From the NCBI GenBank assembly GCA_022606425.2, contig JAHDVF020001030.1, positions 545,001-609,000 on the forward strand: a stretch of 64,000 nt of DNA. Direction: 5' to 3'. The DNA is from Lepidostoma basale. Taxonomy: Eukaryota; Arthropoda; Insecta; Trichoptera; Lepidostomatidae. Position 1 is the first letter of the stretch. Each line of letters starts with the position of its first letter. Under the pieces are notes generated by a model. The model had not been told where the DNA came from, ran no database searches, and saw only the letters and a list, made by a program, of their open reading frames with translations. Below, in pieces: positions 32,266-43,655 of this stretch. The translations under genes were made by a program, and so were the position numbers.

Positions 32266-32651
32266 TCATTCGTTCATTTAACATTCACTCTATCAATCCT
32301 TAGGCCCGTCCCTCGTCCATGTGGGACTTAAGAACTCATGACCTCCCGCTGTTATGTACCCATGTGATAGTTTCCAGAAGCTTTGTTTTGTTTAAATTTT
32401 TTTTGTATTATGTTTGTTAAATAAATTTAGATTTCGGCGAGACATTAGAGGTTATGGAAAGTTTAAATGTGGCCTGGGTCCCTCTTATTTTTCTTTAATC
32501 ACAAAACCCCAGTAACGTAAATAAATAAATTAATTAAATATATATTTAATTATAATCCACTAATGTTTGTGTCATTGGTTGGTTTTAGCAGCTCGATGCA
32601 ATCTTCTGGTCAGCAAGCCCGTCTTATTGTGTGACTTAGAAGTTCGTAGTT
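32266..32651. other. interval with an hh-C relic at 32578-32612
   Basis: The minus strand at 32578-32612 has CAGAAGA, UUGCAUCGAGCUGC, UAAAACCAACC, an hh-C relic with a decayed second box. I see nothing else. Confidence 0.4.
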
Positions 32652-33210
32652 ACTAACTAACTAACTTACCATCATGTCTCCCCGAAGGAGTTGGCAGAAA
32701 GAGTGGACTACCACACTTTTCTTTCCTGACATATTTCACTCGCTTACTCAACATTCATACATCGTGTCATGCACGCGCGTCGATTTTTCTGACTCCTCAC
32801 GTGGCCGACATTCAATATTTGATTTATTTGATCGTTTCACGTTTTCCTCAGTCTTCTTCTATTTCTAGTTGCATTTACATTGTTAACATATACTTTTTTT
32901 ACCATTCTTTCTTCATCTTTCCATGTGTCTTAACCATCTAAATGATCCTAATTATGTTGTTCATAACACCATCTTTCGCACCGCATTCACTTCTTATATT
33001 TTCATTCGACACTCTATCATACACAGAGTATCACACATTCATCTAAGAGATCTCATTTCTACTGCATTTATTCTACTTTCATCCTTCTTTTGCCAGTTCC
33101 ATGCTTCGCTTCCATACATGCGGGTCGGTACAAGAACACCATTGTGTACTGCCATTTGAGCTTTTTTGGATAGGTTTTTGTTTGCGATGACTACTTTTAG
33201 TTTCTAGTAA
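32652..33210 (-). mobile_element. Rte-a 3' fragment, (GTTA)n tail
   Basis: The minus strand reads from VVIANKNLSKKAQMAVHNGV (high-coordinate end) through MYGSEAWNWQKKDESRINAVEM, then RVSNENIRSECGA, a WxGHMKR-like part, and RACMTRCMN. It ends in the family terminus and (TAAC)n at 32652-32668. Frameshifts occur near 32930-32960. Confidence 0.82.
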
Positions 33211-33754
33211 ATACTTGTAATTAAATAATTATTGCCATGGTCCGTGCTATGTTAGTTATATTAACTAACGCAACAGCGGAGTCTAAAGACCATTACATGG
33301 CAACTATGATCGTAATGAAATTATTTAATAAACTCAATTCTCTGTAATAGTCCATTATTTTATTTATTGTAACGGAACACGCAACCTGTGTCGTCACGAA
33401 GGTTAATTTGTGCAATAAATAGTCGGCCTAGACTTTACTGAGCTAAATGTAATTTCTATTCATAAACCCATTGCCTTCGTCTAATTCATTACACGTGGCT
33501 TTACAAATATTACCTTTTGGATTTAACCATTCATTCCTCAATCTTTAGAATTCTAAAAATATGTCAAATATAATATATTGAGATATTGAACATGTTTTGA
33601 GATATTTGTGTATCACGTTACCACTGCATTATCATGTATCTCTTTTTTTCTGCTTCTCGTGCTGTTCCCCCAACGTTGTATACAATAGAAATGTGGTTAG
33701 ATATTTTAAACTCATATATATTATGTTTAAATTAATAAAACTTTTCGTATTTAT
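33211..33754. other. interval without a recognisable gene
   Basis: A short palindrome (TTAGTTATATTAACTAA) lies near 33250. Otherwise nothing is recognised. Confidence 0.35.
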
Positions 33755-33895
33755 ACACTGTATGGTTATTATAATTGATGCCAACTCGTTTCGCTTGGAC
33801 CTAAGCTTCATCTGGGCAGTATAATGACGGCTATTATATTGCCCTAATGAAGATTGGATCCAAGCAACACTAGTTTGCGTAAATTATAATGACCA
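33755..33895. repeat. hh-G inverted pair
   Basis: Outer arms GGTTATTATAATTGA and its complement enclose two cores. The minus-strand one at about 33782-33816 reads CAGAUGA, A, GCUU...AAGC hairpin, GAAAC, GA, GUU. The plus-strand one at about 33845-33880 (UAAUGAAGAUUGGAUCCAAGCAACACUAG) is decayed. Only position 4 of the first box deviates in the minus copy. Confidence 0.55.
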
Positions 33896-34400
33896 AACCG
33901 TAGTTTTATACAAAGATATTTATTATTTTTTTATTCAACCAATTTTGTTTACGTTAAAACAGACAAACAATTTTTACCTCTAGCAATAGGAAAAATAAAA
34001 TATCTCAAAGAACTCCAATATATTTTCTACTTCTGCATATCATTTTCTTATCTAGTATTATACGCTTCAACCGCTGCAATGTTCGATGTACAAGCATTTA
34101 GCTGTCCGAGGGTAGTACCGTATTGCCAGCAGCGCTTCAAAAAATGTCAAAAAATGCACTGAAGCGTTGCCTTAATACCTGTTTGATTTTCAGCAAGGCG
34201 AATTGTGTCACTCTGTCATTAATGTATGGTTTTAAACATCCCTTATTTTTTAAATGTATTTAAATTCTTCTCTTTCTCCTGGTGTCATGTCAGATCCCTT
34301 CGAAGTTGACTATCATTTAAGAGTAGGCAACTCTGTCCTAGCAGCTCGAAATACTTCTTAAACGTTTTTAATACCCGTCCAGTTAAATATATGTATCCTC
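33896..34400. other. interval with a small hairpin at about 34128-34166
   Basis: GCAGCGCTTCA and TGAAGCGTTGC form 11-base arms with one mismatch around an 18-base loop, the size of a MITE end or simple hairpin. At about 34265-34330 a CTTCTCTTTCTCC...GAGTAGGC module resembles 41060-41110. Confidence 0.4.
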
Positions 34401-34615
34401 CCTTCTTCTTCAAGTGCCCTGTTGGGTCCTCTCAACGTTGGCGATCACCTCGGCGAACCTGTCCCTGTCCTGCGCCGCTCGGAATAGCTCCTCCACACTT
34501 CGGATGCCGATCCACTCCCTTACGTTTCGCAGCCAGGACATTTGTCTCCTTCCGAGCCCTCGGTGTCCCTCAATTTTTCCCTCCAATATCAGTTGGAGAA
34601 GGTGGTACTTTTCCC
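34401..34615 (-). pseudogene. Rte-c C-terminal fragment
   Basis: The minus strand reads GKIEGHRGLGRRQMSWLRNV, then REWIGIRSVEELFRAAQDRD, then VIANVERTQQGT-stop, then GAAGAAG. This is the conserved end of another RTE-type polyprotein. A sister copy with an intact final frame is at 59.39-59.60 kb. Confidence 0.7.
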
Positions 34616-35312
34616 CACGTAGTATATAGTTTGAGGAAAACCGTTCTCAAATATACAAGTATATGGGTATTTGAGAACTGGTATAATAATATAAACTCAT
34701 GAGAAGTGGTTCGACTTTAAGAAGACTAGATATTCTCTAAAGATGTCGATCTCCAAGCAGATAGCCTTCAATTATTACGGGCTTTAAAGTTAATACTTGC
34801 ATTTGATTAACTTCTAACTGAAATTTATTTTGATATCCTCAAAATAAACAACGCGAATGATAAATTTTAATATTAAAAACTCTTTTAAATTTCTCTAAAA
34901 ACGGATACAAATTTTCTTCGTTTTCTTAAATAAATTATTCTTATCTAAATATAGTATACCATTCAAGATTATAAGAACGACCTTAATTAATTTGAAGGTC
35001 AATAAAGTTCTTGTAGACAATGTTTCTTTTAAATGTCAAAAACCTCAACACGCCGTTACAAGTCGCGACATATTTTAATTAGAGCTTATGAACCAGCAAT
35101 CCTAAAACAAGTCTCATTCGCTCTGCTTCCGTCACTCCGGCCTCACTCCGCCCAAGTTGTCAACCTTCTCAAGTGAATAACTTTTCAAATTATATTCCTT
35201 AGTATTAAATTTGCTTACGTGGTATCAAATTCATAAAATAAATTTAATTAATCGTCCTAGTTATAAAAGCATGTACCGTCGTTACAAGAATATGTACCAA
35301 AAATTTACAACA
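34616..35312. other. AT-rich interval
   Basis: No gene or repeat recognised. A short GC-richer patch with CTCACTCC words lies near 35110-35170. Confidence 0.35.
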
Positions 35313-35583
35313 TTTTGAATTCAATTCAATTCAATTCAATTCAATTCAATTTATTCAAAAAAATTATAAACATTACAGAAACACATCCAAATCGTTTATA
35401 ACCACAAAAATAAAATTAACAATTAAAAAAAACATATTTACAAATAATATAACAAGAAAACAAATAAGAGTAAGTCAGAAAAAAGAAAAAAGAAAAACAG
35501 AAGACAATTTTAAAAAAAATATTCGAGAACAGTTTGGTAAAGATTAACATTTTTGTACAATAAGTAGAGAAGCAAATAGTAAT

Positions 35584-38331
35584 TTAATACATAAGAGATA
35601 GATGCTTTCTGAGGGTAGCCTCACTATCGTGAAAAATATCCACATCCGAAGAGATGCGGTTTAATAGGATTATTGCCCTGCCCACGGGCATTACCTTAGG
35701 TAGATTGGTTCTACACAGTGGCAGGTGAAATAATCTATGTTGCCTTTGTCGCAGATAATTGTCGGGGACAAACAAAGTCAAGTCATTCAAAATATCAGAG
35801 TTATGTATTCGACCACGAATCAGTTGAAAAAAATGAACACCCAGGTGGATGGTTCGTCTAATTTCCAATGATTGGTAGTCCAGCATACCCAGCAAGAAAT
35901 CAGTTGGGTACAGCCAGGGATAGTAACCGTTCTCTTTAAGGTACAGAAATCGTAAGAATTTTTTCTGTACCTTCTCGATTAATAGACAATATTTTGTTTC
36001 ATGCGGTGCCCACACCAGTGTACTAAATTCCAACCGACTTCTTACCAAGGAATTATACAATAACTTCAGGACTTTTGAATTTTTAAAATCCTTTCCATTC
36101 CTAAGAACAAATCCCAAAATCTTTTGGGAGCTATTACATACTGATGTAATATGAAGACTGAAAGATAATTTGGGATCGAATGTAACTCCCAAATCTTTCG
36201 AAGAAACAGTCCTATCCAGTAGTATATCATCCATTGTATAACTGTGATAGATCGTTGTGCGAGCCCTAGTAAAGGACATGATGAAACACTTCGATATATT
36301 AAAATGCAATTTATTTATTTTACTCCATTCCAAGACACTGTGTATGTCATCTTGGAGTTTTAAACAATCGGCGACAGATTTAATTTCTCGAAAAATTTTC
36401 AAATCGTCGGCAAACAAGAGACTATTGGAATATTTGATATTTTTAGTAATATCATTTATAAAAATTGTAAATAATAACGGCCCTAGGATGGAACCCTGAG
36501 GAACTCCAGATGGTGTGAAGAACTTACTGGATTGGAAGAGTCCATAAGTTACGAACTGTTGTCTTTTGGAAAGATAGCTATTAAAAAATTGGACTAAGGT
36601 GTCACTTAGACCAATTTTACGAAGTTTTACTAAAAGAATCGAATGATCAACTTTGTCAAAAGCTTTTGAAAAATCACTGTATGCAGAGTCAACTTGAAAA
36701 CCTTTATCCAGGGATTTTGAGACGTAGTTTGTGAACACCATAAGATTTGTATTGGTTGAACGTGCCGGTCTAAAACCATGTTGCTCATTAATCACGAAGG
36801 GTTCAATTTTTGGATTAATAAGTGAATGGATTAATGATTCGAATGCCTTAGCAGGAGCTGACAATATTGCAACTGGTCTGTAGTTTTCCACAGATGATTT
36901 GACACCTTTTTTGAAAACTGGGGAAATTTTCGAAGTTTTCCAGAGTTCAGGAAATACACCTTTTTTCAGCGACATATTAAAAATTACCGATAATGGATTT
37001 TTAAGTATGTGATTACAACCTTTGAGAATAAATGTGGGAACGTAATCCGGACCCTGAGATGTAGTATTTTTAAGTCTTGAAATTGACATAAACACGTCAT
37101 TTTCGTCAATATGAGAAATGGAAATATCCTGGGCTCCTTGGTGTGAGATATCACAATAACTATCAACGACATTTTGCGAAGAGGAAACGTTATAAACAGA
37201 ACGAAAGTTGTCTGCGAAAGCATTTGCAACTTCAGAATTTTGCACAGTCTGTCCTCGCCATGTCATAGAATCAATGATTCCACCATCCTGACGTTTGGAC
37301 TTTATATATTTCCAAAAGTATTCAGGATTGTGAAGAATATTCGATTCCATTTCGGCGATATACGACTTGTATGCAGACTGTACATTACGTTTCACGATAG
37401 CTCGATACTGACTAAAAGAATTGTAATCATTCGAACTACCCGAAGACTTCCATTTTTTATGGTACCGATGCTTTGTTTTGATATCGCCGACGATCTCTCG
37501 AGTAAACCACTTCGGATATCGCCTTCCACTAACAGCCTGGGCTTTCCTCGGAAAACATCTATCGAAACACGAGTACAGTAAATCATAAAAAGAGTTAACA
37601 GCATCATTCACATCCGTTGCCATCCCAATACACTCCCAGTTGATTTGGCTCAGTGTTTCATAAAAGTGAACAAAGTCTCCATTGGCAAAATTCCACCCTC
37701 TCCATGACACTGTATTCACGGATGGTACATCCGTACGAGTCCGCAGCGACTGGTAAGTGTATTCAAATTGTAATGCGGGATGGTACGGATCTTCAGATGT
37801 AAGGGGAGATTCGCTTCGAGAAACGGATATCGGAGTAGTTGACAATATTAAATCTAAGACGCGATCTTTAGAATTAAGAATGTCATTATACTGAGTGAGC
37901 CCCAAAACTGAGCACAAGAAATTGAGTTCGATTGTAACTCCGTCCTGAACCGAGTGCATGTTAAAATCTCCCAGTATAATAACACGCTTGTTTGCAAATA
38001 AATGCGCATTCGAATAAATATTATTAAAGAATATGTTATAACTCTCCGGACTACTGTGTGGAGGAAAATACACCACACATAAAAATATCGTAATGTCTCT
38101 ATACGATAACTTCAGCCAAAGGTCTTCATTAATGGTTTCTAAAGCAGACAATCTTTGAATATTCAAATATTGTCTGTTTCGCACCGCCAATAAACACCCT
38201 CCGCCTCGTTTATGCGCAATTGCAGAGGATTCACGATCTCTTCTATAAACCGAAAAGTCATTAGTGAAGAGTTCCGAGTTGAGAACGCTTTCACTAGCGC
38301 GAGAGACAGAAGGAGTACGCGCTAGGCCTAG
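35584..38331 (-). pseudogene. CR1-type ORF2: endonuclease (start missing) and reverse transcriptase
   Basis: The frame is open from after the ORF1 stop to 35584 with no internal stop. Residue numbers count from a TTG at 38190. Endonuclease part: FSVYRRDRESS and RGGGCLLAVRN upstream of that TTG, then GDFNMH (Asp75, Asn77), RVLDLIL, and EDPYHPAL in place of the usual SDH. The first strands carrying the catalytic Asn and the ETWL Glu are absent, since only about 22 residues lie between the ORF1 stop and the NSELF word that should follow ETWL. Reverse transcriptase: ENYRPVAILS, DFSKAFDKVDH (Asp506), SGVPQGSILGPLLF (561-), FADD at 593-596. The C-terminal RQRQHRLFHLP...RTNLPKVMPVGRA domain is complete. 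The reverse transcriptase looks intact, the endonuclease does not. No ATG is obvious near the start. The clade is CR1/Daphne/Kiri- or Jockey-like. Confidence 0.85.
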
Positions 38332-38674
38332 TCAGTTATTTCCGACAGTAGGAAGCCGCGGCGCCCTCACTCTGTTCTCCCACTCCTTCACATAGGAGTA
38401 ACGTGGCCAGTGACTAGCCTTCAAAACCTCACCAACACAATTAGTTGGTATTCCAATTTTGAAGGAAGCGTATTCCCCCTTCGATCTGATTTTATGAACT
38501 GTGAATGATGCCGATGCTGAGGAAACTAGCGACCTAATATAATTCAACATATCTTCTTCCGATGTATCGCTGTGGAACGGATAGCAGTGAAATTGTTTAG
38601 TCTCGACATCGCTTTTCTTCCCTCGTATTCCCTGTTGCCTTTTATGACTAACGGTTCTCCAACTACCGGAGTCG
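38332..38674 (-). pseudogene. CR1-type ORF1 C-terminal part
   Basis: The frame is open from the 5' truncation at about 38674 to TGA at 38332-38334. It reads KRQQGIRGKKSDVETKQFHC, then SDTSEEDMLNYIRSLV, then SFKIGIPTNCVGEVLKASHW. The FKIGxP...W ending is the pattern at the C-terminus of the nucleic-acid-binding ORF1 of many insect Jockey/CR1-like elements. It lies in the same frame as ORF2, separated only by this stop. The PHD or zinc-knuckle part, if any, is missing. Confidence 0.6.
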
Positions 38675-38945
38675 TTTTGAATGTATACAAATACTTGTAG
38701 ACGAATACTGGATTTTACCCATTGCGGATTATCAATTCAAGAATTAATTGTATCTCAATAGAGACGAAGATGCAAACTGGAAACAGAATATGGTTGTTCG
38801 GTGGTCATAAAAAAAGGTGGAATGGAGAATGTTGTATTACATAAAGCGTGCGCTTCCGTCATAAGTCCTGTAAACACCTCGATCAACCATATTCTGTTTC
38901 CAGTTTGCATCTTCGTCCCTATTGAGATACAGTTAATTCTTGTAC
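38675..38945. mobile_element. palindromic MITE, family M, copy 4
   Basis: Near-perfect arms of about 57 bases at 38740-38796 and 38884-38941 (TTGTATCTCAATAGAGACGA inward to the AGAATATGGTTG end) enclose an 87-base centre. The left outer end GAATGTATACAAATACTTGT is preceded by the CR1 insertion. It has no coding capacity. Confidence 0.75.
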
Positions 38946-38964
38946 CAATAATATTATGAGGATA

Positions 38965-39135
38965 TTACTTTGGCAGGGCGACCGCAACTACGGTGGAAGG
39001 ATGATCTGAACAGACATATCAGAATAACCTGATTGCAGTCTGCACAGGACAGAGTGACATGGAAGCAAATGGAAGAGGTCTTTGTCCAGGAGTGGACGGG
39101 AATAGGCTGAGGAAGGAGAAGAAGAAGAAGATTAC
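38965..39135 (+). pseudogene. Rte-b C-terminal fragment, (GAA)n tail
   Basis: It reads LAGRPQLRWKDDLNRHI, then QSAQDRVTWKQMEEVFVQEW, then TGIG, with one in-frame stop, and ends in GGAGAAGAAGAAGAAGA. It is the same lineage as 28.36-28.83 kb, in opposite orientation. Confidence 0.7.
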
Positions 39136-40139
39136 TTTGGTATCAATTAATTTTTTAATTAATTATTTTGAAAGTCACAAATTGATAAAATAAACATTGA
39201 TAATACCTATCAAAGACGAAACATGACGTTATACGCATTAATTAAAATAAAAATTTTAGGAAACAGACGTTTTCATTCGTATTAATTGTAAATGTTTGCG
39301 CTTAAAAAAAAAGTTTTTATGAATTTATGTAGCGAAGCAATTCATGTAACCGTATTTTTTTTTTTTTTTGATTTTTGGGAAAAGTGGTAGTCTAAAATAT
39401 ATATTATTATATCAACAGAAATTTGTCTCGCCTATTTAAAAATCATTTATATCATAACTTCTTTGTAACGTTTGTTTTCATTTAAAATATTTTAAATGAA
39501 GTTGTTCCTCAAACAAAAAAATTATATCGAAATTTTCGCTTCACCACATCTCTGGGTTACGGATTCATTGAACGATGTTTATTTCTTTGTAAACAATACG
39601 TTAAAAAAAACTAAATTAAATTAACAGAAACGTGTTTCAGACACATAAGCCCTTTAACAATGTAGATAATATTATAAACACAAAATAAATATTTATACAA
39701 ATTTTTCATGATGTGTGAATTTAATGTTTTTATTTTAATAAAGTGTTGTTTACAAAGAAATATATATTGTTCGAAAATTAGGCCATAGATATTAATCTTA
39801 AGAATCTTTCACAATACTACATAAAGATATTCTGTATTTCTTTTAAATCGGCTCATGGACCAACCGTGGCAACCCCTGATGGCTATCAAGTTTTAGGGGG
39901 CCATTACGGTAGGGGAACAAACCGCTAGTACAATTGCACCTGAAAGCACCATGTTGAGCGGACCTCGCGGATGAATTATCGTCTCAAGAGCCCCCGCGGG
40001 ACACGCCCCTCTCGCAGCTCGTGATGTCCAAATTGGATACTTGTGTGCATGCAGGCTGCGCGATGTCCAATAACACCAGACACTTCATAAATATTACATT
40101 TTTTTTAAATGAGATGGAAATAAAATATATTTGAACAAT
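39136..40139. other. interval with hh-F and hh-A-like relics; GC-rich island 39840-40080
   Basis: At 39195-39235 an hh-F relic (UGAUAAUACCUAUCAAAGAC GAAACAUGAC) is followed by its tail ACAGACGTTTTCATTCG. At about 39605-39660 the minus strand has a decayed hh-A-like core. The part 39840-40080 is GC-rich and single-copy. Confidence 0.45.
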
Positions 40140-40345
40140 TTCATCAATCCACCACACTGTCTCTCCGGAGGTGTAAGCAGAAATAATTAGCTGCCACTCT
40201 TTTCTATTATTTCATAACCTCTTACTTTAAACTATACTTTTCAACATTGGAAATGCCTTAGTAAGGTAAAACGTATAATTCCCAAAAATGATATTGTATT
40301 TTTAAAAGCTTCTAGACAACAAAATTTTCCGTTTGCATAAATAAG
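40140..40345. repeat. Rte-a terminal scrap followed by an hh-F relic
   Basis: The bases 40140-40215 match the complement of the last 70 bases of Rte-a (CCACACTGTCTCTCCGGAGG, TGTAAGCAG). At 40250-40275 AAUGCCUUAGUAAGGUAAAA is an hh-F hairpin with its tail to about 40345. Confidence 0.45.
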
Positions 40346-40369
40346 ACTTTTCAACAATTCTTTCTAACT

Positions 40370-40545
40370 AACTAACTAACAAACCATCCCGAAAGGGTAG
40401 GCAGAAATAATAGACTGTCACACATTAACCATCCATCCTTCTCTCCTTGATCCGCGGGAGACGCGGTGTGATGGGTTGCGAACCTCATCGCCACCAATAG
40501 GCATCTCCCGCGCGCACTTCGATCATTCAACATCCCCAAAATCCT
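40370..40545 (-). mobile_element. short internally deleted Rte-a derivative, copy 2
   Basis: Reading on the minus strand: GATCGAAGTGCGCG, then GAGATGCCTATTGGTGGCGA, then TGAGGTTCGCAACCC (Rte-a 5' part), then TGTGACAGTC, then TTTCTGCCTACCC (Rte-a 3' part), then a (GTTA)n tail at 40370-40385. The 5' end extends as far as in copy 1, defining a shared start. Confidence 0.8.
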
Positions 40546-40572
40546 AAAATAAATCTAAAATAAATAATATAA

Positions 40573-40832
40573 AAGGCCGGCCACACTGTTTTAAACAAGC
40601 TCTCCACATCGGTCTCCACCGGCGGCTTAAAACTGTGTAAACACTTGTTTGAAACCAAAATTTGTTTGACCTTCAACAAACTTTGTGGACGGACGCGCTT
40701 TTAAACACGCATTCCACGTGTAGAGAGCTTGTTTACAACAGTGTGTGGACGCTACACCAACCGTGGGCTCCACAGCTCTCCACCAAGGTCACCCCTGTGG
40801 AGAGTTAGTTTCAAACAGTGTGGCACGGCCTT
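40573..40832. mobile_element. MITE with long terminal inverted repeats
   Basis: About 260 bp with 36-bp imperfect terminal inverted repeats: left AAGGCCGGCCACACTGTTTT continuing to CTCTCCACA, right ending CAGTGTGGCACGGCCTT. Each end sits next to a TAAA word (TAAA before AGGCC, TAAA after GGCCT), a possible 4-bp target duplication. Internal subrepeats (CTCTCCAC, TTTAAAC) recur. There is no transposase. This is the only copy in the window. The superfamily is not assigned. Confidence 0.8.
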
Positions 40833-41599
40833 AAAATACAATGATATAAAATAAAATAACAATAATTTAACACAAAATGTTATATTTAGATGGTGCACAT
40901 ATTGTCTATTTAATTTATGTTCCACGTATCCCCTCTTTTTTTAATTAGTAGTATGAGCATTCACCATTCTTTCTATATGTGCAAACCGAAAAGGGGGTTC
41001 TTCTTTTATGATTGTGTTCAAAATATTTTAGATAAAAATAAATATTTTCTCGTAAATATTCTTCATATATTCTTCTTCTTCGTTCCGTGTCATATCAAGT
41101 CCCCCGACTCCGATTATCATTTGAGAGTAGGTGCCTCGGTACAGATCCTTAGTACAGTTAAAGCCAGTTATGATACGTAGCCATGAGATTCAGCAGTTAC
41201 CTCCTGCCAACAACTCGTATTTAAAATCCTAAATTAAAAGCGAATTTTATTTATAATATAACAAAAACTTTCCAGACATTAAAAACACAGTCTGGATAAT
41301 TTTTTATACAAAAAAATCATATATTTTTTTAACGCAGACTGAATTTAATTCTGGCAAAACCTCATTTAACGACTACTTTAAAAACGATTTCTAAATTACA
41401 AAAAGATACTTTCATCTAATAAATAATTCATATATTTATATAAAATATGTATTATCTTCAATATAAAACTGAAATCATATTTTAACTTAAAATTAAACTT
41501 GAAAAACGCGTCTGAAATTATGAAAAATAATATTATATTAATACATTTTTATGAATGTTGGTGTAATCTCTAGAAGATAAGTATATTTTTAATTTAATC
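40833..41599. other. AT-rich interval; shared module at 41060-41225
   Basis: The bases 41060-41110 resemble 34265-34330 (a CTTCTTCTTC start and TTTGAGAGTAGG words), the complement of an unknown retrotransposon 3' end. Nothing else is recognised. Confidence 0.35.
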
Positions 41600-42125
41600 A
41601 TTTCATCAACATACATAAATTGTATCATGCAAGGCTCTTCACATAACGAACATTCGATAATTTATTTATTTGATAGTTCCACGTTTTTCTCAGTCTTATT
41701 TCTCTCCTCTATTTCTAGATCCGTTTATATTGTAAACATATACTTTCTTTACAAAGCATCTTTGTGATCATTTCATTATTTTGTTCTTTCACATTTTCGT
41801 TGTATTTTTACATTTGATAGTCTATCGTACGTAGATTTAATACACATTCATCTAAGGGATCTCATTTCTGCAGCATTTATTCTAATTTTATCCTTCTTTT
41901 GACAGTTCCATGATTCACGGCTATACATAAGAGTGAGAACAAAAACACCATCGTGTACTGCCATCTTACCTTTTTGAATAGGCTTTTGTTTGCGATGACA
42001 AATTTAAGTACACTATTCGCTTTATTGCCTGCCCAGCCCTTATTTCGATATCTCGCTTCTTCTCTCGTCCATCCTTTTAACATACTACCTAAATAAATGG
42101 ACTCATCCACTCGTCTCAGATTAAA
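41600..42125 (-). mobile_element. Rte-a internal-to-3' fragment
   Basis: The minus strand reads DESIYLGSML, then RNKGWAGNKANSVLKFVIAN, then KSLFKKV, in one unbroken frame (42110-41877). This shows the uninterrupted reading across the point where the 22-25 kb copy is frameshifted. The rest (SWNCQKKDKIRINAAEMRSL, RCVLNLRTI, then a decayed tail) continues to about 41600. The final terminus is missing. Confidence 0.78.
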
Positions 42126-42805
42126 TATTACTATTTTAATATCATGATCAGACTCTCATGATTTCAAAATATTGTTCAAATCTTAATCCACAACACAAAG
42201 TGATGGTGAATTTAGAAGAAAAACAATTGCAAGATATGCCAAGAAATGATTATTTAAACTTTATTCGATTCGGGAAACAGTTATTACGCATTGCTTTTAC
42301 CCCTTCTTCTCGTGCAACGAGCCCTCGCGCTGTTTCTCTCTGCAAATAGAATACAAAACAAGAAATCGTGAGTAAAAAACAACGCGTCACGAAAAAACCC
42401 TTTTACCGTCCGAATAAAGAACCTTTATGGTCAGCGTTCCCTTCCGCGGACTACCAAAAACTCTGCAGCGGCCTTTAACGTCACGTGACAGCCCTAAAAA
42501 ACTAAGCAAAAAGGTTCTGAATTTCTAAAGATATAGGTATTCTAAATTTAAAACAACGGACGTTTTTTTACAACGAATTTGGAAACGTAAGAAAATGTGT
42601 GAGCAAGTAATTTATTTAATATTCAGATTTTTTGCATTTCACAAATAATATAAAATCAAAAAAACTTTCTAGAAAACTGGCATTTACATTTGTGTTAATT
42701 GACAAAACCTAATATAAAACGAAGCTTTTGGAAACACAGATACAAGCTTATATGTCGTAGCATTACCGATTAAGCCTTAACATACTCGTACAAGGAAGAC
42801 CAACT
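42126..42805. other. interval without a recognisable gene; GC-richer patch about 42290-42490
   Basis: The patch is single-copy. At 42660-42710 there is a faint hh-F tail (CTAGAAAACTGGCATTTACA). Confidence 0.35.
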
Positions 42806-43018
42806 TTTATTATTATTTTGTTGAATCGCTCTTTACATCATTACAGCGTGAGCCAAATCGATATAAAGGGTATAACTATCCTATTGATTCTCATGACATG
42901 TGATGGGAATCTAATCTATCGCCATTTTATTGACACATGAATTAGTAGACTAGACCAAAGATAGTGTGACAAACATAATAGTGTGGGAATCGAACCTGGA
43001 ACCTTCGGGGGGGGCAGT
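42806..43018 (-). mobile_element. tRNA-derived SINE, copy 3 (head truncated)
   Basis: The orientation is minus. The B box (GGTTCGATTCCC-like, 42978-42995), the body (AATGGCGATAGATTAG, TGACATGTGATGGG on the other strand) and the tail type with (TAA)n at 42806-42815 are present. The A-box end is lost at a run of eight G at about 43008-43015. Confidence 0.8.
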
Positions 43019-43479
43019 AAAAATTGCAACTCTTTCACGAAGATTGTCGATTACAACCGAGTTTTTAAAAACCTTTAATAACTAACTTCAAAAGGGTAGC
43101 AGGGCTACGATGGGGTATGTTTTGCTGAAAATTATGCCTCTTCAAAATGTCGTAAGGCGCCATGTTGAATTTACAACAGCAACACTACTATCAAGTCCAA
43201 CTCTCTAGCGTCCACGAGAGGTCTTTTAAAGACCCCGCGAACCCCGGGCAAATGTGGCACATATTACTACGTGGCATATCAGATAGAGAGAGGACGAATG
43301 GCGAGCTTCCAAAGCCATAAAACTGGATACACACAATTAAGGGAAGGTAACCCCGACAAAAAATCCTCCAGAGAAGGCAAGGGGATACCACTCTGAATAT
43401 TTTTCCCCAGGTCATCACTATGTAAAAGGGTGATAGTCAACGTTAGGGAGACCTGACAGGACACAGAAAGAAGTAGAAG
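43019..43479. other. interval without a recognisable gene
   Basis: Moderately GC-rich. A 75-codon minus-strand frame (43418-43191) has no domain I recognise. The region could be a decayed retroelement, but I cannot show it. Confidence 0.3.
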
Positions 43480-43655
43480 AATAACTAACCAGCTAACTAA
43501 CTATCACACCGTTTCCTCAGAGGGGAAGACAGAGACGATGGACCGCCACGCTGTTCTACCCTGACATTACTTTCGCGCCTCTTTTACAATCACAAATAGG
43601 GACATACACGCTCGTCGATTGTTCCTACTTCGAACATGCCCTTTGATAGAAAGAG
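43480..43655 (-). mobile_element. Rte-a 3'-end fragment, (GTTA)n tail
   Basis: A TAACCAGCTAACTAACTATC tail is followed by the complement of the Rte-a end to the KVGHVRS region at about 43650. Confidence 0.75.

Larger units (their letters stand above)
35313..38682 (-). mobile_element. CR1-type non-LTR retrotransposon, 5'-truncated, inserted in MITE M
   Basis: The element reads 5' to 3' on the minus strand: the end of ORF1 (38674-38332), ORF2 (38331-35584), a 260-base 3' UTR, and a terminal (TTGAA)n tail at about 35321-35353. An 8-bp direct repeat TTTTGAAT flanks it (35313-35320 and 38675-38682). The flanks rejoin to the start of a family M MITE (TACAACATTTTGAATGTATAC in other copies). It contains no poly(A). 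The 5' truncation is in ORF1. Confidence 0.85.

Noticed and set aside
37174..37581. 135-codon plus-strand frame
   Set aside because: Antisense shadow of the CR1-type ORF2, which is continuous on the minus strand.
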